Positions 10,761-23,703 of a stretch of 64,000 nucleotides of DNA are shown here, piece after piece. Both the position numbers and the translations under genes were made by a program. Within the stretch, counting starts at the first letter, position 1. The number at the start of each line of letters is the position of its first letter. Under the pieces are notes generated by a model. That model saw only the letters and a list, made by a program, of their open reading frames with translations. It did no database searches and had not been told where the DNA came from. The DNA comes from Lucifuga dentata (Eukaryota; Chordata; Actinopteri; Ophidiiformes; Bythitidae): assembly GCA_014773175.1 (NCBI GenBank), contig VXCM01001510.1, positions 62,001 to 126,000 on the forward strand, read 5' to 3'.

Positions 10761-11058
10761 CTAAACACACAGTCCACTGCCAGTTCAGATGGTTGCACAC
10801 AGGTAAACAGATTAGGATCTTTAGGGATGATGCCTCGGGTGTACAACAGGGGTTTGGGTTCAATCTAAGAAAACAAGTTTCAGAGTTGAAGGTTGCCCCA
10901 AAGGGACTGTAGATGGCGCTGTAGCATTCCAGAGTGCCAATGACAGTAATAGCAAATTTCTTTTAGTCAAATTTAGCGTTTGTGTAGCAGGCGGTGGTGC
11001 TGTGCTTCGGCCTTGGAGATGCTGTATTGCATTAATTTTCCCAAAACTTCGGTTTAGT

Positions 11059-11974
11059 TACACCACAGGCCAGAAGTTTGAAGCCACCCCAGATTAAAAA
11101 ACAAAAAAAACAAACAAAAAAAAAAAAATCNAAAAAAAAAAAAATCAGCAATACATGTTTGGTTTACAATTTATTGTACAGGAAATGACAAAAATACATA
11201 AAATAAATGTAACTAGTTAGTTTTCAAACCACATCATGTAGCCACTCTTGCTACAGAAATGATTTTTAATGAAGGCATCAGTCTGTATTAGTGCAGCACT
11301 CCTGTTGTGTTCCAACTCCCTGCTGATGTGTTTTAACTTTCTATTCAATAGATGCTGTCTGCCTTCTCCCACATCATTTTGGATTAACGTGCTGCACAGT
11401 TTACTCATGCTGCTGCTTTGCATGTAAAACATGGGGGGTCAGTAATGCTGTGGTGGTGTTTTGGGGGAGAGAGATCTGGAGACTTGATCCAAGTTAAAGG
11501 AATTGTGAAGAAAGAGAATTATCATTCCATCCTTCAAAGACACACAATTCCATCCGGTTTATGAATTATTGGCAAAATTTAATTCTTCAACAGGACAACG
11601 ACCTAAAATATTCATTAAAATTATGCCAAAATTACATCCATCCAAAAGAGAAGCAACNCAGGACAACGACCTAAAATATTCATTAAAATTATGCCAAAAT
11701 TACATCCATCCAAAAGAGAAGCAACAGTTTTTGAGAATTCTGACTTGGCCAGAGGAGGTTACTTTGACAAAACCAAAGTCTGAGCCTGACATGACTCAAA
11801 GTGCTTTGATGTTGACTAATTCTTCTTGAAAACTAATTACTGACATTTATTTTATGTATTTTTTTTGTCATTTCCTGTGCAATAAATTACAAAAGAAAGA
11901 GTGTATTGACGATTTTTTATTTTTATTTATTTTTTTAATCTAGGGGTGGCCTTAAACTTCTGGCCTGTTATGTA
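11059..11974. mobile_element. Tc1-type element, degenerate
   Basis: The ends are TACACCACAGGCCAGAAGTT and AACTTCTGGCCTGTTATGTA. The same ends occur at 34650-35023. It encloses a broken transposase (11436-11830). N-gap artefacts lie at 11131 and 11658. Confidence 0.85.
11436..11830 (+). pseudogene. Tc1/mariner transposase relic
   Basis: Fragments in shifting frames match the C-terminal half of Tc1 transposases: SVMLWWCFGG, then GIVKKENYHSILQRHTIPSG, then QQDNDLKYSLKLCQNYIHPK, then LTWPEE. The QQDND motif holds the second catalytic Asp of the DDE triad. Frameshifts, a stop and a roughly 65-bp assembly duplication around the N at 11658 break it. The conserved SPDLNPIE block with the last catalytic residue is not recognisable. 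Confidence 0.75.
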
Positions 11975-12208
11975 GCTTCAAGCTAATGCTAAAGTTAGGA
12001 CACCAGCGATGATCGCACAACATCTCTACACTTACAGCAGAGTCAGCCTTACAGAATAAAACACCTCTGCAATTTAGCAAAACATGAGGATCAACAACAA
12101 TTCATTCTATCTTACCTAGCAAATGTTGGACCCAAAGAGATACTAAATAGATAGTAGAGCCAACTAAAAACACGATTTTGGGAAAATTGCAGGCTTTTTT
12201 CTGGAACT

Positions 12209-12732
12209 TTAAAGGATCAGCAATTGTGCATGTTTGAGCTCAGTATATACAATCCGTATACACGTTATGATACAACTACGTCCCAAAATATAAGACTTTA
12301 GCAGAAAATTTTAAAATTTATTTCCTACCTTCCAGACTGCCTTTAATTTCAGTTCATAACACTATAAAAATCAACTTGTAGAGACTTATAAAAAATATTT
12401 GATTTATGTAATCCTTCACTGCCAACAACACGTCTATTAGGTTTTTTTGTAACTTTATTTAACATCCAACACAGGACTGCAAGGAAGACGAGTCCCAGGA
12501 GAAGATGGCTTTTACAGACAAATTACAGCCTTCTACAATCATGCGTAAGTGTTAGCAGGCGAAACATTGAATTTTAAGGTGTGTATTACCTGAACATTTG
12601 ATTTTGATTTTGAAAGATTAGGGGATTTAAAATAACAGGAAAACTAAAATACAGTTTTATGTTTTGGAAATTGGTTGTCAGTAATGTATGTGGGTTGTAT
12701 ATATTGGGCTCAAACATGCTCGATCGCCGGTA
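12209..12732 (+). mobile_element. TTAA-flanked MITE, copy 5, right end lost
   Basis: The left end is TTAAAGGATCAG. The right inverted repeat is recognisable up to CTCAAACATGCTCGATCGCCGG, but the terminal GGTCCTTTAA is missing. Confidence 0.75.
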
Positions 12733-13649
12733 ACTCTGGCGCTCATTTCATCTAAAAATCCAAAGAGGAAGAGTGAATGTTTGGTCCACCGCCTGGAAGA
12801 CAAACACTAAAGATTTAACTGATAGGAATTTACTATCAGCTGCATATTTTTTTTCCTTTAGGCCTTTAAATTTCAAACAAAAACGTACATCATATAACAG
12901 AAGGTCCAACTCTGTAGCGTGTTTTCTCAGAGCGAAGGTTAATGACTTGAACACAGGAAGAGATGACCTAAGTGCTTGTCTGGATTTCTTCATCAGTGGC
13001 AAAACTGTTGCTAGTTTTGAAGCTAACAAACTTTGCCACAAGCACTTGTTTAGCAGGATATGGCCACAAGCTGAGAGGAGAATTGTGTCATTGTTGAGAA
13101 GGGAAACTTAATGACCCTCTACAACAATAGCCATATTATTATATACATGCACAGGGCTTAAAAGAGGAGGGAGGAAGAAGGGGCATATGTCACTCAAATG
13201 AGCCAAACAGTCACATACCTCTTTTCCCTGTTCAAACATTTCCCCGTAAAACAAGCAAATAATTGAATAAAAAAGCAGAAAGTGAGTAAGTCAACTTTGC
13301 TTCTGATCAATGCTGAACCTCGTAAATTAGTGAGAGAAGTGACGTGACTGTAAAGAAAACGGTACAGTATTCAAATAAAAGGGGAATCCTTAGATTGAGA
13401 ATTCTAAAATCTCATAATTCATGTTTTCTTTATCGCTGCTTCTCTACGGCCTTCGTGCCTTCATGGTTCCTGGTCTTGCTGCTGTAAAAATGTTCTTTGT
13501 TTTCCAGACAAAACCGAAGAAAACATGCTACATTAATGAAGTAATCGTATTCAAAACATTCATAACTATCAGAAATTTGGCCATGTTGAAAGAGCCAAAG
13601 TTTGTGTGCGTGTGTTTTCAGGGTAAAGTGTGTATTCTGGCTCACCGAC

Positions 13650-13756
13650 CTCAGCGTGATGCTCTTCGTTCTGCTGAAGCACTTCGATCACCAGCTCGGA
13701 CAGGCGAATGGTGTCCTCCAGTTTTTTGGCAGGTGTGGCTAACCTCCCTACATTCT
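13650..13756 (-). CDS. cadps: cadps exon: [18 protein letters not shown]...EEHHAE
   Basis: This 107-nt exon encodes [18 protein letters not shown], then [14 protein letters not shown]. The acceptor is CTGCAG. To keep frame with the AFAWWSDL exon it must end at GAG followed by GTCGGT, a weak donor. A much stronger GTGAGC lies four bases further on but would break the frame with the next exon. Mammalian CAPS1 has an alternatively inserted peptide at this exact junction, as I recall. Confidence 0.92.
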
Positions 13757-14436
13757 CTGCAGCAGAAAGGTCAAAGGTCAGTGTGGGCAACCTTAGAGTG
13801 CCATCAGTATGTTATGTTACAGGTTCTTATTGATACTGAAAGCATGCAATTTACGAACATGCTTATTTCGTCAACCGGTAACCCGTGGTGCATGACAACA
13901 TACATACAGTGTGTATTTTTGATTTGTAAATAAAATTTTAAAAAAACATGCATATTTTCCTGCTACTTGCAAATACTGGAGCACATATTTTTGAAGATCC
14001 TGAGTCTTTAGCCTCAGGTGAAATCACTGGGACAATCTCTTGGTACAGCGATTTAAAATAATATAAAAATAATATAAATAAATAAATATAATATAAATGG
14101 AAACTAAACTTGATGTAAATTAGGGCTGGGTATTAATGCCAATCCATTCTGAATGAACTGCAGGCGGCAAAAAGTTGGCAGTTTGCTCATTTTGAGCAGA
14201 TATTTCCGGCTTTAAATAGAAATATATGCTGTTAAGTTTATTCATTTATACATTTATACCTGGTTTGTGCATGTATTTTTTTAAGTTTTGTTTCTTTTGA
14301 TAAAAGTTAAATAACAGGTTTAATAGAAAAATACATTTATCTTGTGCAAAGTACGTGTAGAAAAACGTACTGGTTAGTTTGGTATCAACGGGTTCTGTGT
14401 TTGTACCTGTTCTGAATATATAAAACCTGGGATTCA

Positions 14437-14747
14437 TTAAAGGACTATACCACCATTTTTGCATTTTTGAGCCTAATACTGTATATTCAATTTTCATACA
14501 TGTTACATTACTGACAATCATTTCCCAAAGGACAAAACCGTTATTTCAGCTTTCTTGATATTTTACAAAATCTCTCAGTCTTTCAAAATCAAATATCCAA
14601 GCGATACACCCACCTTAAAAATCCATGTTTCACCTGCTAATAGTTNAAAATCAAATATCCAAGCGATACACCCACCTTAAAAATCCATGTTTCACCTGCT
14701 AATAGTTATGCAACCTTATGAAGTCATGGTCGTTTAAATTTTTTATT
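14437..14747 (-). mobile_element. TTAA-flanked MITE, copy 6, half element
   Basis: The left end is TTAAAGGACTATACC. Homology stops after GAAGTCATGGTCGTTTAAAT, so only about half remains. A single N at 14646 separates two identical stretches, an assembly duplication. Confidence 0.8.
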
Positions 14748-15646
14748 TACAGCATTATTGCAATGGAGGGCTGGATGTGGCTCCAGAACCGGACTTTGAG
14801 TATACTTATACTCCAGTTGTACAAATTTGTTCCCATTGTACAGTACATGCATGTTTATTAGTGTATAGTCTTACCACCTTTTAGATTGTTATATTTTATG
14901 TTTTTATTCTACTTTTTTTCTTTATTATATTCTGTTACTGGTAGTGCAGCCTTGAGTGTGAGTCTGCCACTCATAATTTCACTGTACTACATACAACAAA
15001 TAAAAACTTTAAATTGGAAATTGTATCAAGACCAATCTGCGGCCACATCAGAGGAAAATTCAAACAATACCCAGCCCTATTTATAATTCCAGCGTCACAC
15101 CATATGGCTGCATTTGTCTAGCAGCAAAAGTTCCTGTCGGTATTCAAACGCCGCCGTGCAGATGTGTGGAATGAGTCGCATCTGTCTCCGTTAAGGCGAG
15201 AAAACACCAGCGTAATGAGGGATGTAAACAACAGATACATTCAACACTCATCATGCAGTGATGTGGTGATTGTGTTGTGCAGATCTCCATAATATTTGAC
15301 TTCGAGGTGTCCCACATCCACACCTGGGCTCCGTCGTAGTGTTCACTCCCTATAAACTGCCTCTATTCTTCTATTTTCTTACGAAAATGCTGCAACAACT
15401 AGCTCAATTTTAGCTTTCAGTTTGTTGATTTTGTTGGTGAAATGGGTTCTTATTTCTATTTAGACCAAATATAAACTGTAATGGAATGAAACTTTTCCTT
15501 CTTTACTTTTCCTTTGGCACGTTCAGTGATATCAGTGTTACTGCGTGGACACGAAACACATAGATTATTGAATTTGTACCTTGGCCATAAGATCATATCA
15601 GGATACGTGAAACATAATCTAAAGTGCTAAAGTTTCTTAAACTGCA

Positions 15647-15661
15647 GGTAACCATAGCAAC
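15647..15661. promoter_or_regulatory. X-box-like motif in dispersed repeat
   Basis: GGTAACCATAGCAAC fits the RFX X-box half-site arrangement. The same motif and flank recur at 33398-33412 and 46216-46230. Function not shown. Confidence 0.3.
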
Positions 15662-17587
15662 AACACTGATGCTTCACAATACAATACGAGTTAAGTGTCA
15701 GTGATGAAACTAAGAGTCATGAGTTAAACCACAACCACAAAGCCACTGTAAAAAATTAAAGATGATTTAAACATAGCCTCGCTTTTTTCCTTTAATAAGG
15801 ACATACAAGCCATATTGAAGGAACTTTTTCAAGAACTCAGGAATTTTTCTTCATTTAGTACCAAGAAACCAAGAAACCAGGACCAGAGTAGGCACTCTCC
15901 GACATTTAGGAAATACTGAGTGGACCAACATCACTGATTGGTCAAATTCAAATCAAATCAGGCAGAAAGAGAAATGGCAACAGTGTGGTTTCAAGATGTA
16001 CAAAGATGGAAAACTACATGAAACTGTAGACTAATAAGGAGATGCAAGCTCTCTTCCTGTTTAAAGCAGATAAGGAGACTTAGACTTTAAAGGCCTTTTT
16101 CCAAAGGTACTAAACCTTTTGGCAGTTTTTCTTTTTTGGTACTGAAAATAGGAATTGCAGCATTTTCCACTGGCTACGGTTACCGTTACAGTTACGGTTC
16201 CAGTTACATTTTCTGGTCCCTCTTCAACATGTGGGACCAACACAACCAAACAGGATCCTGAGGGCGGGGCTACTGCTCTGTTTAGCGTTGACTGGTTACA
16301 AAAACCATTGCGTCACTCCATTAGCCGGCCTGTTTTTCCTGGAATGCATTTGGAAAGTAAGTAACAAGCAAACAAAGACTAAATATGCAGTTTTAACCAT
16401 TCTTCATGTCTTCTGCATCATAAATCATCATCCATGATCTGCCATTGTAGCTACACCCTCCTTTTTATGGATCGCTCCATACAAGCCACAAACCACTGAT
16501 TGAGTAAACAGGCAAAAAACTAAAACAAAACTCAGCACCTCGTTTTCCACCATGTTTGTTGCGTTGGACTACCTCGTGATGATGTAGGTTGCGATGATGA
16601 CCGACATCATCACAGAGTTCATTTCGGTACTGTTTCTCCCTAAGCTGGTTGAAACATAAAATGGTAACCAGAACTGTATCAAGGGCTAGTTCCAGTTTGG
16701 TCTAGTTTTTGTTTCTAGTTTTTGTTCCTTGTGCAGCAGAAAGAGACTTTTAGTTGTCTACTTGATTTTGTAAAAGATTGATTTTTCAAAAGGCCTCACA
16801 TACTTATGGCCAAGTAAAACTAATATGACACCACAATCAGTGGATTTTGATTCAGATTCTTTTCGGTCCAGATTTTAAGTCACCGAGAGGTTGAATGCAA
16901 TTTATTTTTTAAACAAGCATGAATGTTTTTGATGCATTGATTCCATGGGAAATGATTGACTTGAGTGGAAGAGTTGAAGTGACAGCTGCATGCAAGTCTC
17001 TTACATGTGCTGCAGTGGGATGCTCCCACTCTGTAATGGCTTAGTCATCATCAGGACTGACTTCCACTGGTGACGCGTGAATCATCTCCATTTGTCAGTC
17101 ATCAACTTATTCCTTTCTTTCTTTTATTTTTTTAACGGGTTTTTTTTTTTTTTTTAAGAACAAACTCCTCAGTTTGTTAAGGAATGTGCTGTGCTTTAGC
17201 TGTTAAAAAAAAAACTCCAAACTTGATGTTGTATTTTATTATCATAATGAACAAAAATGATAGCGCATTTATTTGGCTGCCTTATTGTTTCTGAAGTATC
17301 TCCCTCTAAGCTGATATATAATGACATAATCTATATCATTAAATCATATAATATTCACCTGGAATTTGCAACTGGAAGAATTAAGACAAATTCCCACATT
17401 ATTTGCAAGAGCTTACAATTTTCCTAATTCATTAAACACAATTCTGGTGAGTTGTAGGTTTAAAGGCATCAAATCCAGGATAAAAGTGGCTACATTTGGT
17501 TGAAAAAAACAAACTTTTTTAGATGTCTGATAAAACATTTCAACAGCATTTCATAGACTGTATCTGCTAGAGGACAAGGAACTTACA

Positions 17588-17626
<39 letters not shown>

Positions 17627-17655
17627 CTATCTATCTATCTATCTATCTATCTATA
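17588..17655 (+). repeat. (CA)n(TCTA)n microsatellite
   Basis: Compound array of about 18 CA units followed by about 7 TCTA units. Confidence 0.95.
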
Positions 17656-19211
17656 TAAACTTTTAATTTTTTCATCAAATTCATAATCAAGCCTCGACCT
17701 CAACAAATGAATCTCCTGACAAATATATTACATTAGGCAGAGAAACACTGAGCTTCAGTAAAAACATTTTTATAATCAAAGAAAATCTCACAGATATTAA
17801 ACATTCCCACAACTCATTTAACATTTCTTTGGGTTTTTTTTTTTTTTTTNGTTTTTTTTTTTTTTTACCCTGAATTCAGCCTGTTAGGGAAACTTATTTC
17901 CAAAAAGCTTCCACAAATCAAAGGGTAGTCAATTTGGAAACTGCTGAGTTTAGTTTTTGGGTTGTTTGGGGTGATAACCAACCTGGGATTAAGTTCTGCC
18001 TGAGAAAACAATTCAGGGGTAAGGACTTCCTGAGGAATATGCATTTGCAGGACACTGGTTTGTTGAGGTTGAAGTTTATTTTATTTGGTTCAGTGCTTCT
18101 GAACCAGATTATTTCATAGTGAAAAGGGAGCTGATTGGTCAAATTTTTCTTCTGATTCCATTTTTGACAGTAACATTGGAATAACTGGACAAAATCCCAA
18201 GATCTTGCAAATAATTTGCATTTTATCTGAATTAGCATTAATTTTTGAAAATTCCTGGAGATACAGATTACTGCCATCAAGGTTACATCTCCACACAAGA
18301 AGTCACAATGAAAAATGGAAAGCATACTGTAATGATGCCAAAATGATTCTGTGACATTTCCTGTCATGCTCCTGTGGTTCTGAAGTGTGTTGGAGCTTGT
18401 GACATAGTTTTAGGTGGGTACGTGGAGCTACGGCTAAAAGTAAACTGCGTGTGTTCCAGTCAGGAATGAACCAATAGGAAAGGTTAGACATACAGTAAAG
18501 CATCACCTGCATCCTTCAGGTTTTTCTGTTTTCTCTGCTAATTGAGAGTTAAAAAAAAAAAAAAAAGAACAGAGGTTATAGGGATGGAAAGCAGGTAGAG
18601 AGAGGTGGGGACATGTCAGGAAAAAAAATGAGAGAAAAGTTTGGAAATTTAATACAGTCAGAATACAGAATACAAGACATCAGAAATAAGGCTAAAGGCA
18701 AGACTGAGTCCTCAACAGCAGCCTATTCGACTTTCAACTAGAACCTTTAAACCAAAGAAAACAATATAAAACGCAAATCAAAAGTTTTGTTTACAGACAT
18801 GATGAGAGAATCTGCAAACCTCACTTTGGCTGCTCACCAAAGTGCTGAGAATTTGATACCCAAGATCAGAATTTCAGTAGGACGTGGGTTTCTGATTCAT
18901 GCTTTTCTAATTGTGTACCGTGATCTTGAACACTGAGGAGGTTTTACACACAAGCAAAGTAAAAATGCATTCAAGTCGCAGACAGACAAAGAAAGGGGGC
19001 ATAGACAGACAACAAGAGCTGAGTGGGCGATCTTGAGGTACGAAGGCCCAAAATGAGCCGAAACTTATGAAGAAGCAGTAACAAGACAAGACGAACAGAT
19101 TCACACAGACCAAAGGCCTTCAGGACCGAGGTAGGCTGCAGCAGTTGCATTATGATTGTAAGATTTATAGAGGTGGCTCGGTGAGGTTTGGGGAATGAGG
19201 AAGGTACTCAC

Positions 19212-19280
19212 GAATGGTTAAATCCATCACTTGAGACGCCAAGCAGAAGACAGGATGCTCGTACATCTCTCTCTTTTTCC
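19212..19280 (-). CDS. cadps: cadps 69-nt exon: KKREMYEHPVFCLASQVMDLTI
   Basis: The acceptor is CTGTAG after a CTTTCT-rich tract and the donor a consensus GTGAGT. The exon adds Gly, then KKREMYEHPVFCLASQ and VMDLTI, then a C that pairs with AG of the next exon to give Gln. I recall this block as CAPS1-specific. Its length, 69 nt, is a multiple of three and its phases are symmetric, so skipping it would keep the frame. Mammalian CAPS1 can carry an additional short NQKDAE insert after it; I looked for that microexon between 13757 and 19211 and did not find it. Confidence 0.93.
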
Positions 19281-21900
19281 CTACAGAGAAAGAGGGAGGA
19301 TACCGAGGCAGCGAGAGGCGGGGTCAGACAGGAGGAGCACAGAGGTCACTGAGTGTCGACCGATATGATGATCGAAGCCAAAACCATAAGTTGTGTTGTA
19401 GCATTCAAGAACATTTGATGCCAGCTGGACTTTTTGCATTAGAATTTGAATTTGTCATGTTTTTTTGGGGGGGACATGTTAAATGAAAACAGTGCAAATG
19501 GCTGACTTGCATGTTTAATTACAGCATTAATTAATATTTGCTAATATTTAGCAACCAGTAAATATACCCTAACAACCATTTAGAGTTAGCATAGAAACCA
19601 AGCAACTAACTCCCAGCCACCTAGAAACACCCTAATCATCAATGCAACCATATTGTATCCAACTTCTAATATCTTGCCAACTATCCCAAACACCCTAACA
19701 ACAACTTAGCAACCACCTAGCAGCAGTCTATTATGAACACCTCAGCAACCAGAAACCACCTTTGAAAACCCTAGAAACTACCCAAACACCTTAACAGCTA
19801 CAGTATCTACTCTTCCTCTTGAACTTATTATCACCACTCATTATCACCTTAGCAACCACTTTTTTAGCCATTTCAACCATCATTTCAACCACCTAGCAAC
19901 ACTAAGCTACAAATCTAATGACCCACTAGCAACACCTATCATCCACGCCAAAAACCTTAGACACCCATTAGCAACTACTTACTAATTCTAATAACCACCT
20001 AATACATCTAAGTGACCACCTACCCACACCTTAGCAACCATGGAGCTAACAAAAACTATGGAAATGTAAGAAACTATCTACCAACATTTAACAAAAAGCT
20101 AACTGATTTTGAATTTTGAAAGTTTCTTCAGAATATTTTACCTTTTTTGAGTTACAACACTTTACAAAACTCCATGAACAGCTTCTCTTAGAAGTGTAAC
20201 ATGAAGTCAATCATTCATCGTGTCCAGGATGGACAGCACGGATCGACCCATGTCGGATTTTAAATGACAAAATCAAAAGCATCATATCGGTCCAACCTTA
20301 GCGTTTAGAGTTCCCAGGCTTTGTGCTGGGCTGGTGGGGACTGCTAGCAGAGAGCTGATCGAAGTAGACAGAGTGGGTGGGTGAGTGGGACAGCATCACC
20401 TCCCATAATGACAGAGATGGGTAAAGGGTGTATCCATGCTTGTGTGTCTGGGGTTTGAGGACTGGATGGTCAGTCTACTTTGGATTAACCATTCGTTGCC
20501 AAGCACAGATACAATATGAAGTATTAGAGCTTTTTCCCATCGGTCAAGTAACACACCCGTGTGAGAAATGGGGAATTTGGGAAGAATCACAATCACAGCT
20601 GAGACACTAGGGCTCATCTGCCTTAGTGTCTTCAGCAAGGTAATGGCATTTCTTTACAGACATCTTCAAGTATTTAAAAGGTTATCGTCACACATGCATT
20701 TACATATAATAATTAGCCATATATCATTTACCAAAATGTATTCCTCTGGCTGCGAGTAGGGCAGCTTTGTGTTCTGTTTCAGTTTGAGATGAAACATCGG
20801 CAGAACATCTAATGATGCCTCCTAAAGAAAACCCAGACCATGCAACAGAAAAAACACTCAACCGCCACCAGGGGCAGTCTCGTCACGTCTTGTTTATTGG
20901 CCTTCCTGCTTCCAAGCAGCGGCTCGTGAGAAGCAGCAAAAACCAATAGACAAGAAAAAGAAGAGTGAGAGGAGAATGGAGATCATCTGAGAGAGCGAGG
21001 GAGCAGAGGAGGGCAGAGAAAAGAAAAGAAAGAGCATCACTTTATCTACCAGACAGGCCAAAGTGGGAGGTTTGGGACTGAAAGAGAAGCTGAGGCGTGT
21101 GGAGGTCAGCGTAAAGATTTGTGGAGAATTGAATGCATTTTTACTTAGTGTAAATTTGGCTACTTAAACAGGCTGAAACAGCATTTATCACTGTAAACAA
21201 AAACAGTTTTTCTGCAGCTGTGGAGAAAATATGAAAGTTAGAGGTACAAACACCAGCACTGTCTCCAATGGTCTCTAATGTATCGTAGCTGTCTAATGTA
21301 TTTGCAGCCCTGTTCACTTAAATTCCCCTTTGGTGATTTCCCCACATTATTTTGGGTAAAGAAATGTTCCCAAAATGTTTCAGTAACCACATAAACTTTT
21401 TTTTTTTTTTTTTNTTTTTTTTTTTTTTTTTTTGAGAATTTCAATAAAACTCCATTTGGTAACTTTTCCATTTTGGTAACTTTGGTCATATGCCTATTCT
21501 ACAATGTTCTAAGAATGTTGCACAAATGTTTCTCTATGATATAAACTCTCAAAATTTTCAGAAGCCACATATAAATAATGTTTTGATGTTGGTAAAATTG
21601 GAGTAACTTCTTCTCCTGAGGTTCACTTTTGTTAAGTTTACCCATAATGTTTTGGTTAAGCATCCTAAAAAACAAAAAAAAGAAACAACGGCTGTACAAA
21701 CATTGTAATATTCCCAAAACATTCCTGTAACCACATATAGGAAACAAATTTACTTATTTAGCATCGCTTACTGCACTCAGAAATCCACCCCAGTATAAAT
21801 AAATGAACCTGTACCTCAGATTGCAGGTAAAATCTGACCTATGATCAGCATCAGGTGACAGATATGTAGTAATACTGTACATATAACAGCAGGGCCATAC
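19281..21900 (-). other. cadps intron
   Basis: It contains a degenerate tandem array (19548-20060), a purine-rich stretch near 20930-21040 and an N-interrupted T tract at 21414. I see no coding sequence. Confidence 0.75.
19548..20060 (+). repeat. degenerate tandem array of TAGCAACCACC units
   Basis: Irregular repeats of about 10-20 bp around (C)TAGCAACCACCTA, highly diverged over 500 bp. Confidence 0.75.
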
Positions 21901-22024
21901 CTTCCAGCTTGGCATATTCTGACAGACGCTGGTAGTTGACCAGAGCCGCCTGCTCCAAACACCTTCTGATCACAGCCTTTACTTCCTCCTGAGGAACCGG
22001 AGTGACAATGTCTTTCATCAGAAC
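21901..22024 (-). CDS. cadps: cadps exon: [15 protein letters not shown]...LSEYAKLE
   Basis: This 124-nt exon encodes [16 protein letters not shown] through [21 protein letters not shown], leaving one base G. Acceptor TGTCAG, donor GTATGG. That single G can join the 69-nt exon at 19212-19280 (Gly) or skip it and join the exon at 13650-13756 (Glu); both keep frame. Confidence 0.96.
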
Positions 22025-23639
22025 CTGACAGGAAGACGCATAACAGCAGGTTATGCCAAACACATCGAAGGTAGCTTCAATATTCAAATCCTTTATTTTG
22101 ATTTGCTTTGAGGAGCTCCCTTAAAATGTTCAACATACATGCTCTATTTAGTTCCTTCTTCAGAAAACTTTAACACACGATGTGTTCCAAGGCTCTTATT
22201 TGATTGTTCCTTGCATGACCCAGAAACCAATGTGGTCCGCCATCCTTAAGGACATCCAAAAGCTCTTATTTCTGCTCTGAGAATGGAGGAGCTTCATCAG
22301 GGAGACATGAGCAAGGAAACACACAACCATCCGGCACAGAAGTTTGTTACCTGACAGTCACACCCCTTTACTGCAAGTCTGTTTCTGATTGGACAGATCT
22401 ACTACTGATCCGATACACCGACACCGCATCTTAATATAACAGCATGAATTTCATCAAACATGCGAACAGACTAATAACAGCAACATCTCAGGTGTAAAAT
22501 CATCTGATTACAATGACTGGGTGTGTGTTCAGTGCAGCTCTGAATGATAAAGAAATGTAAATCAAGAAAACAACTCAGATCTTCACAACCAGCTGTATTG
22601 ATCTGTTCCAACAAAATCCACTGACATGTTCAATAAAACATCCTGTTTGGAAAAAGTTCACCAATGATGATAAGCTTTATATTTTAACTCTGTGAGCAGT
22701 GAAACACACTTAGAAATGAAATGATGGCTGGATGATCATTGATTACAAATTTGGATTTTTCTGCATTTTTTTTTTAATTTTTGTGTCAAGCTGTGTGACA
22801 TTATCAGTAACTGACATTACTTCAGTTGAAGTAACTGACATTACTTCAGTTGCTTGAGGAGCGAGGATGTTTAATTTCTCTTAAATCCTCATTTCTTGGC
22901 TCCTCTGACCTCACGTCTTTTCCTCGTATTTTAAGTGAGATGCAAGGAAAAAGACGCAAGTGAGGGAAACATGGAAACGAATAAGAGCTTTTATTAGCTA
23001 AAGCTAATTGCGAGCAGTTGGTCAACATCTTGTTTTTTCATGAATGCACTGATGCTTTTTATAAGGCTTCACTGACACCTGCTCTCACTGTGTGGAACTG
23101 AGTGACCTAGTAAGGCCCAAACATCCACTGATTTTGCTTTTTGGCCAAACTGAGTCTAGACTGTTATTGTCATTATCTTGAAATCAGGCTTATCCTGGAT
23201 CTATATCCAGAGGATAATGTTGAAAATGTTGAAAGTATTGATGCTGCTGAATCAGCATCATCTTAGCTACTAACTAGCAGTAGCTGTATTTTCTAAACTT
23301 CTTTGTTAATGTACATCGACACCATAAATATACCCCTGAACCAGCATATATTTTAATCCACCAGATCCGGATCAATATCTGGATCTGGATAATATCTTGA
23401 TCTGGACTAAAATGCACCTGTTGATAGTTCATCATAGGATACACATGCATGAATTTTTTTCATTATGACTGTTGTCTTAGTTTTCCAGAATCAGGCAAAA
23501 AATGTTGACAAATGCCCTATCTGCAATGTTAAAGAAGGTATATGGTTAAAGTTTAAAGCAAATACTGTCCGTGACACTGTTACAATTACTAACTGAAAAA
23601 AATTCTATTACGCCTTATCCAGCTGTAAGTACGTCATAC
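22025..23639 (-). other. cadps intron
   Basis: It is mostly unique AT-rich sequence. From about 23180 to 23560 it carries a dispersed repeat whose reverse complement recurs at 51230-51640. Confidence 0.7.
23180..23560 (-). repeat. dispersed repeat R4, copy 1
   Basis: Its reverse complement resembles 51230-51640: TTTCTTTAACATTGCAGAT, TTCTGGAAAACTAAGA, and GATCCAGATATTGATCCGGAT. Family unknown; these GATCCRGAT phrases are common in animal genomes. Confidence 0.6.
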
Positions 23640-23703
23640 CCTTTCTAGCAGAGAAAGAGTTGCTTTCAGCGCCCCCTCTGGCCGTCCAAATGGAAAGCAG
23701 TAC
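23640..23703 (-). CDS. cadps: cadps exon: [21 protein letters not shown]
   Basis: This 64-nt exon has one base completing Arg, then 21 codons from YCFPFGRP to SLLER. Acceptor TCACAG, donor GTATGA, leaving phase 0. It is too short to show up as an open reading frame by itself; it was found by the neighbouring phases and the recognised peptide. Confidence 0.95.

Larger units (their letters stand above)
7344..13649 (-). other. cadps intron, repeat-rich
   Basis: It holds a GGTAA-type minisatellite, a SINE/LINE tail, two TTAA MITE copies, a Tc1 element with transposase relic, and the candidate 27-nt microexon. About 8270-8760 is GC-richer without a recognisable gene. A mariner-like terminal sequence (ACTTATCAATCAACCCT) is seen near 8236. 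Confidence 0.75.
13757..19211 (-). other. cadps intron
   Basis: It contains half of a TTAA MITE (14437-14747), a LINE-like 3' tail around 14820-15020, a dispersed repeat with an X-box-like motif at 15647, and a (CA)n(TCTA)n array (17590-17655). An N-interrupted T tract lies at 17850. The rest is unremarkable AT-rich sequence. Confidence 0.75.

Noticed and set aside
12748..13111. Overlapping frames of about 100 codons on both strands
   Set aside because: No family resemblance, no fitting splice phase with cadps, and no start context that stands out.
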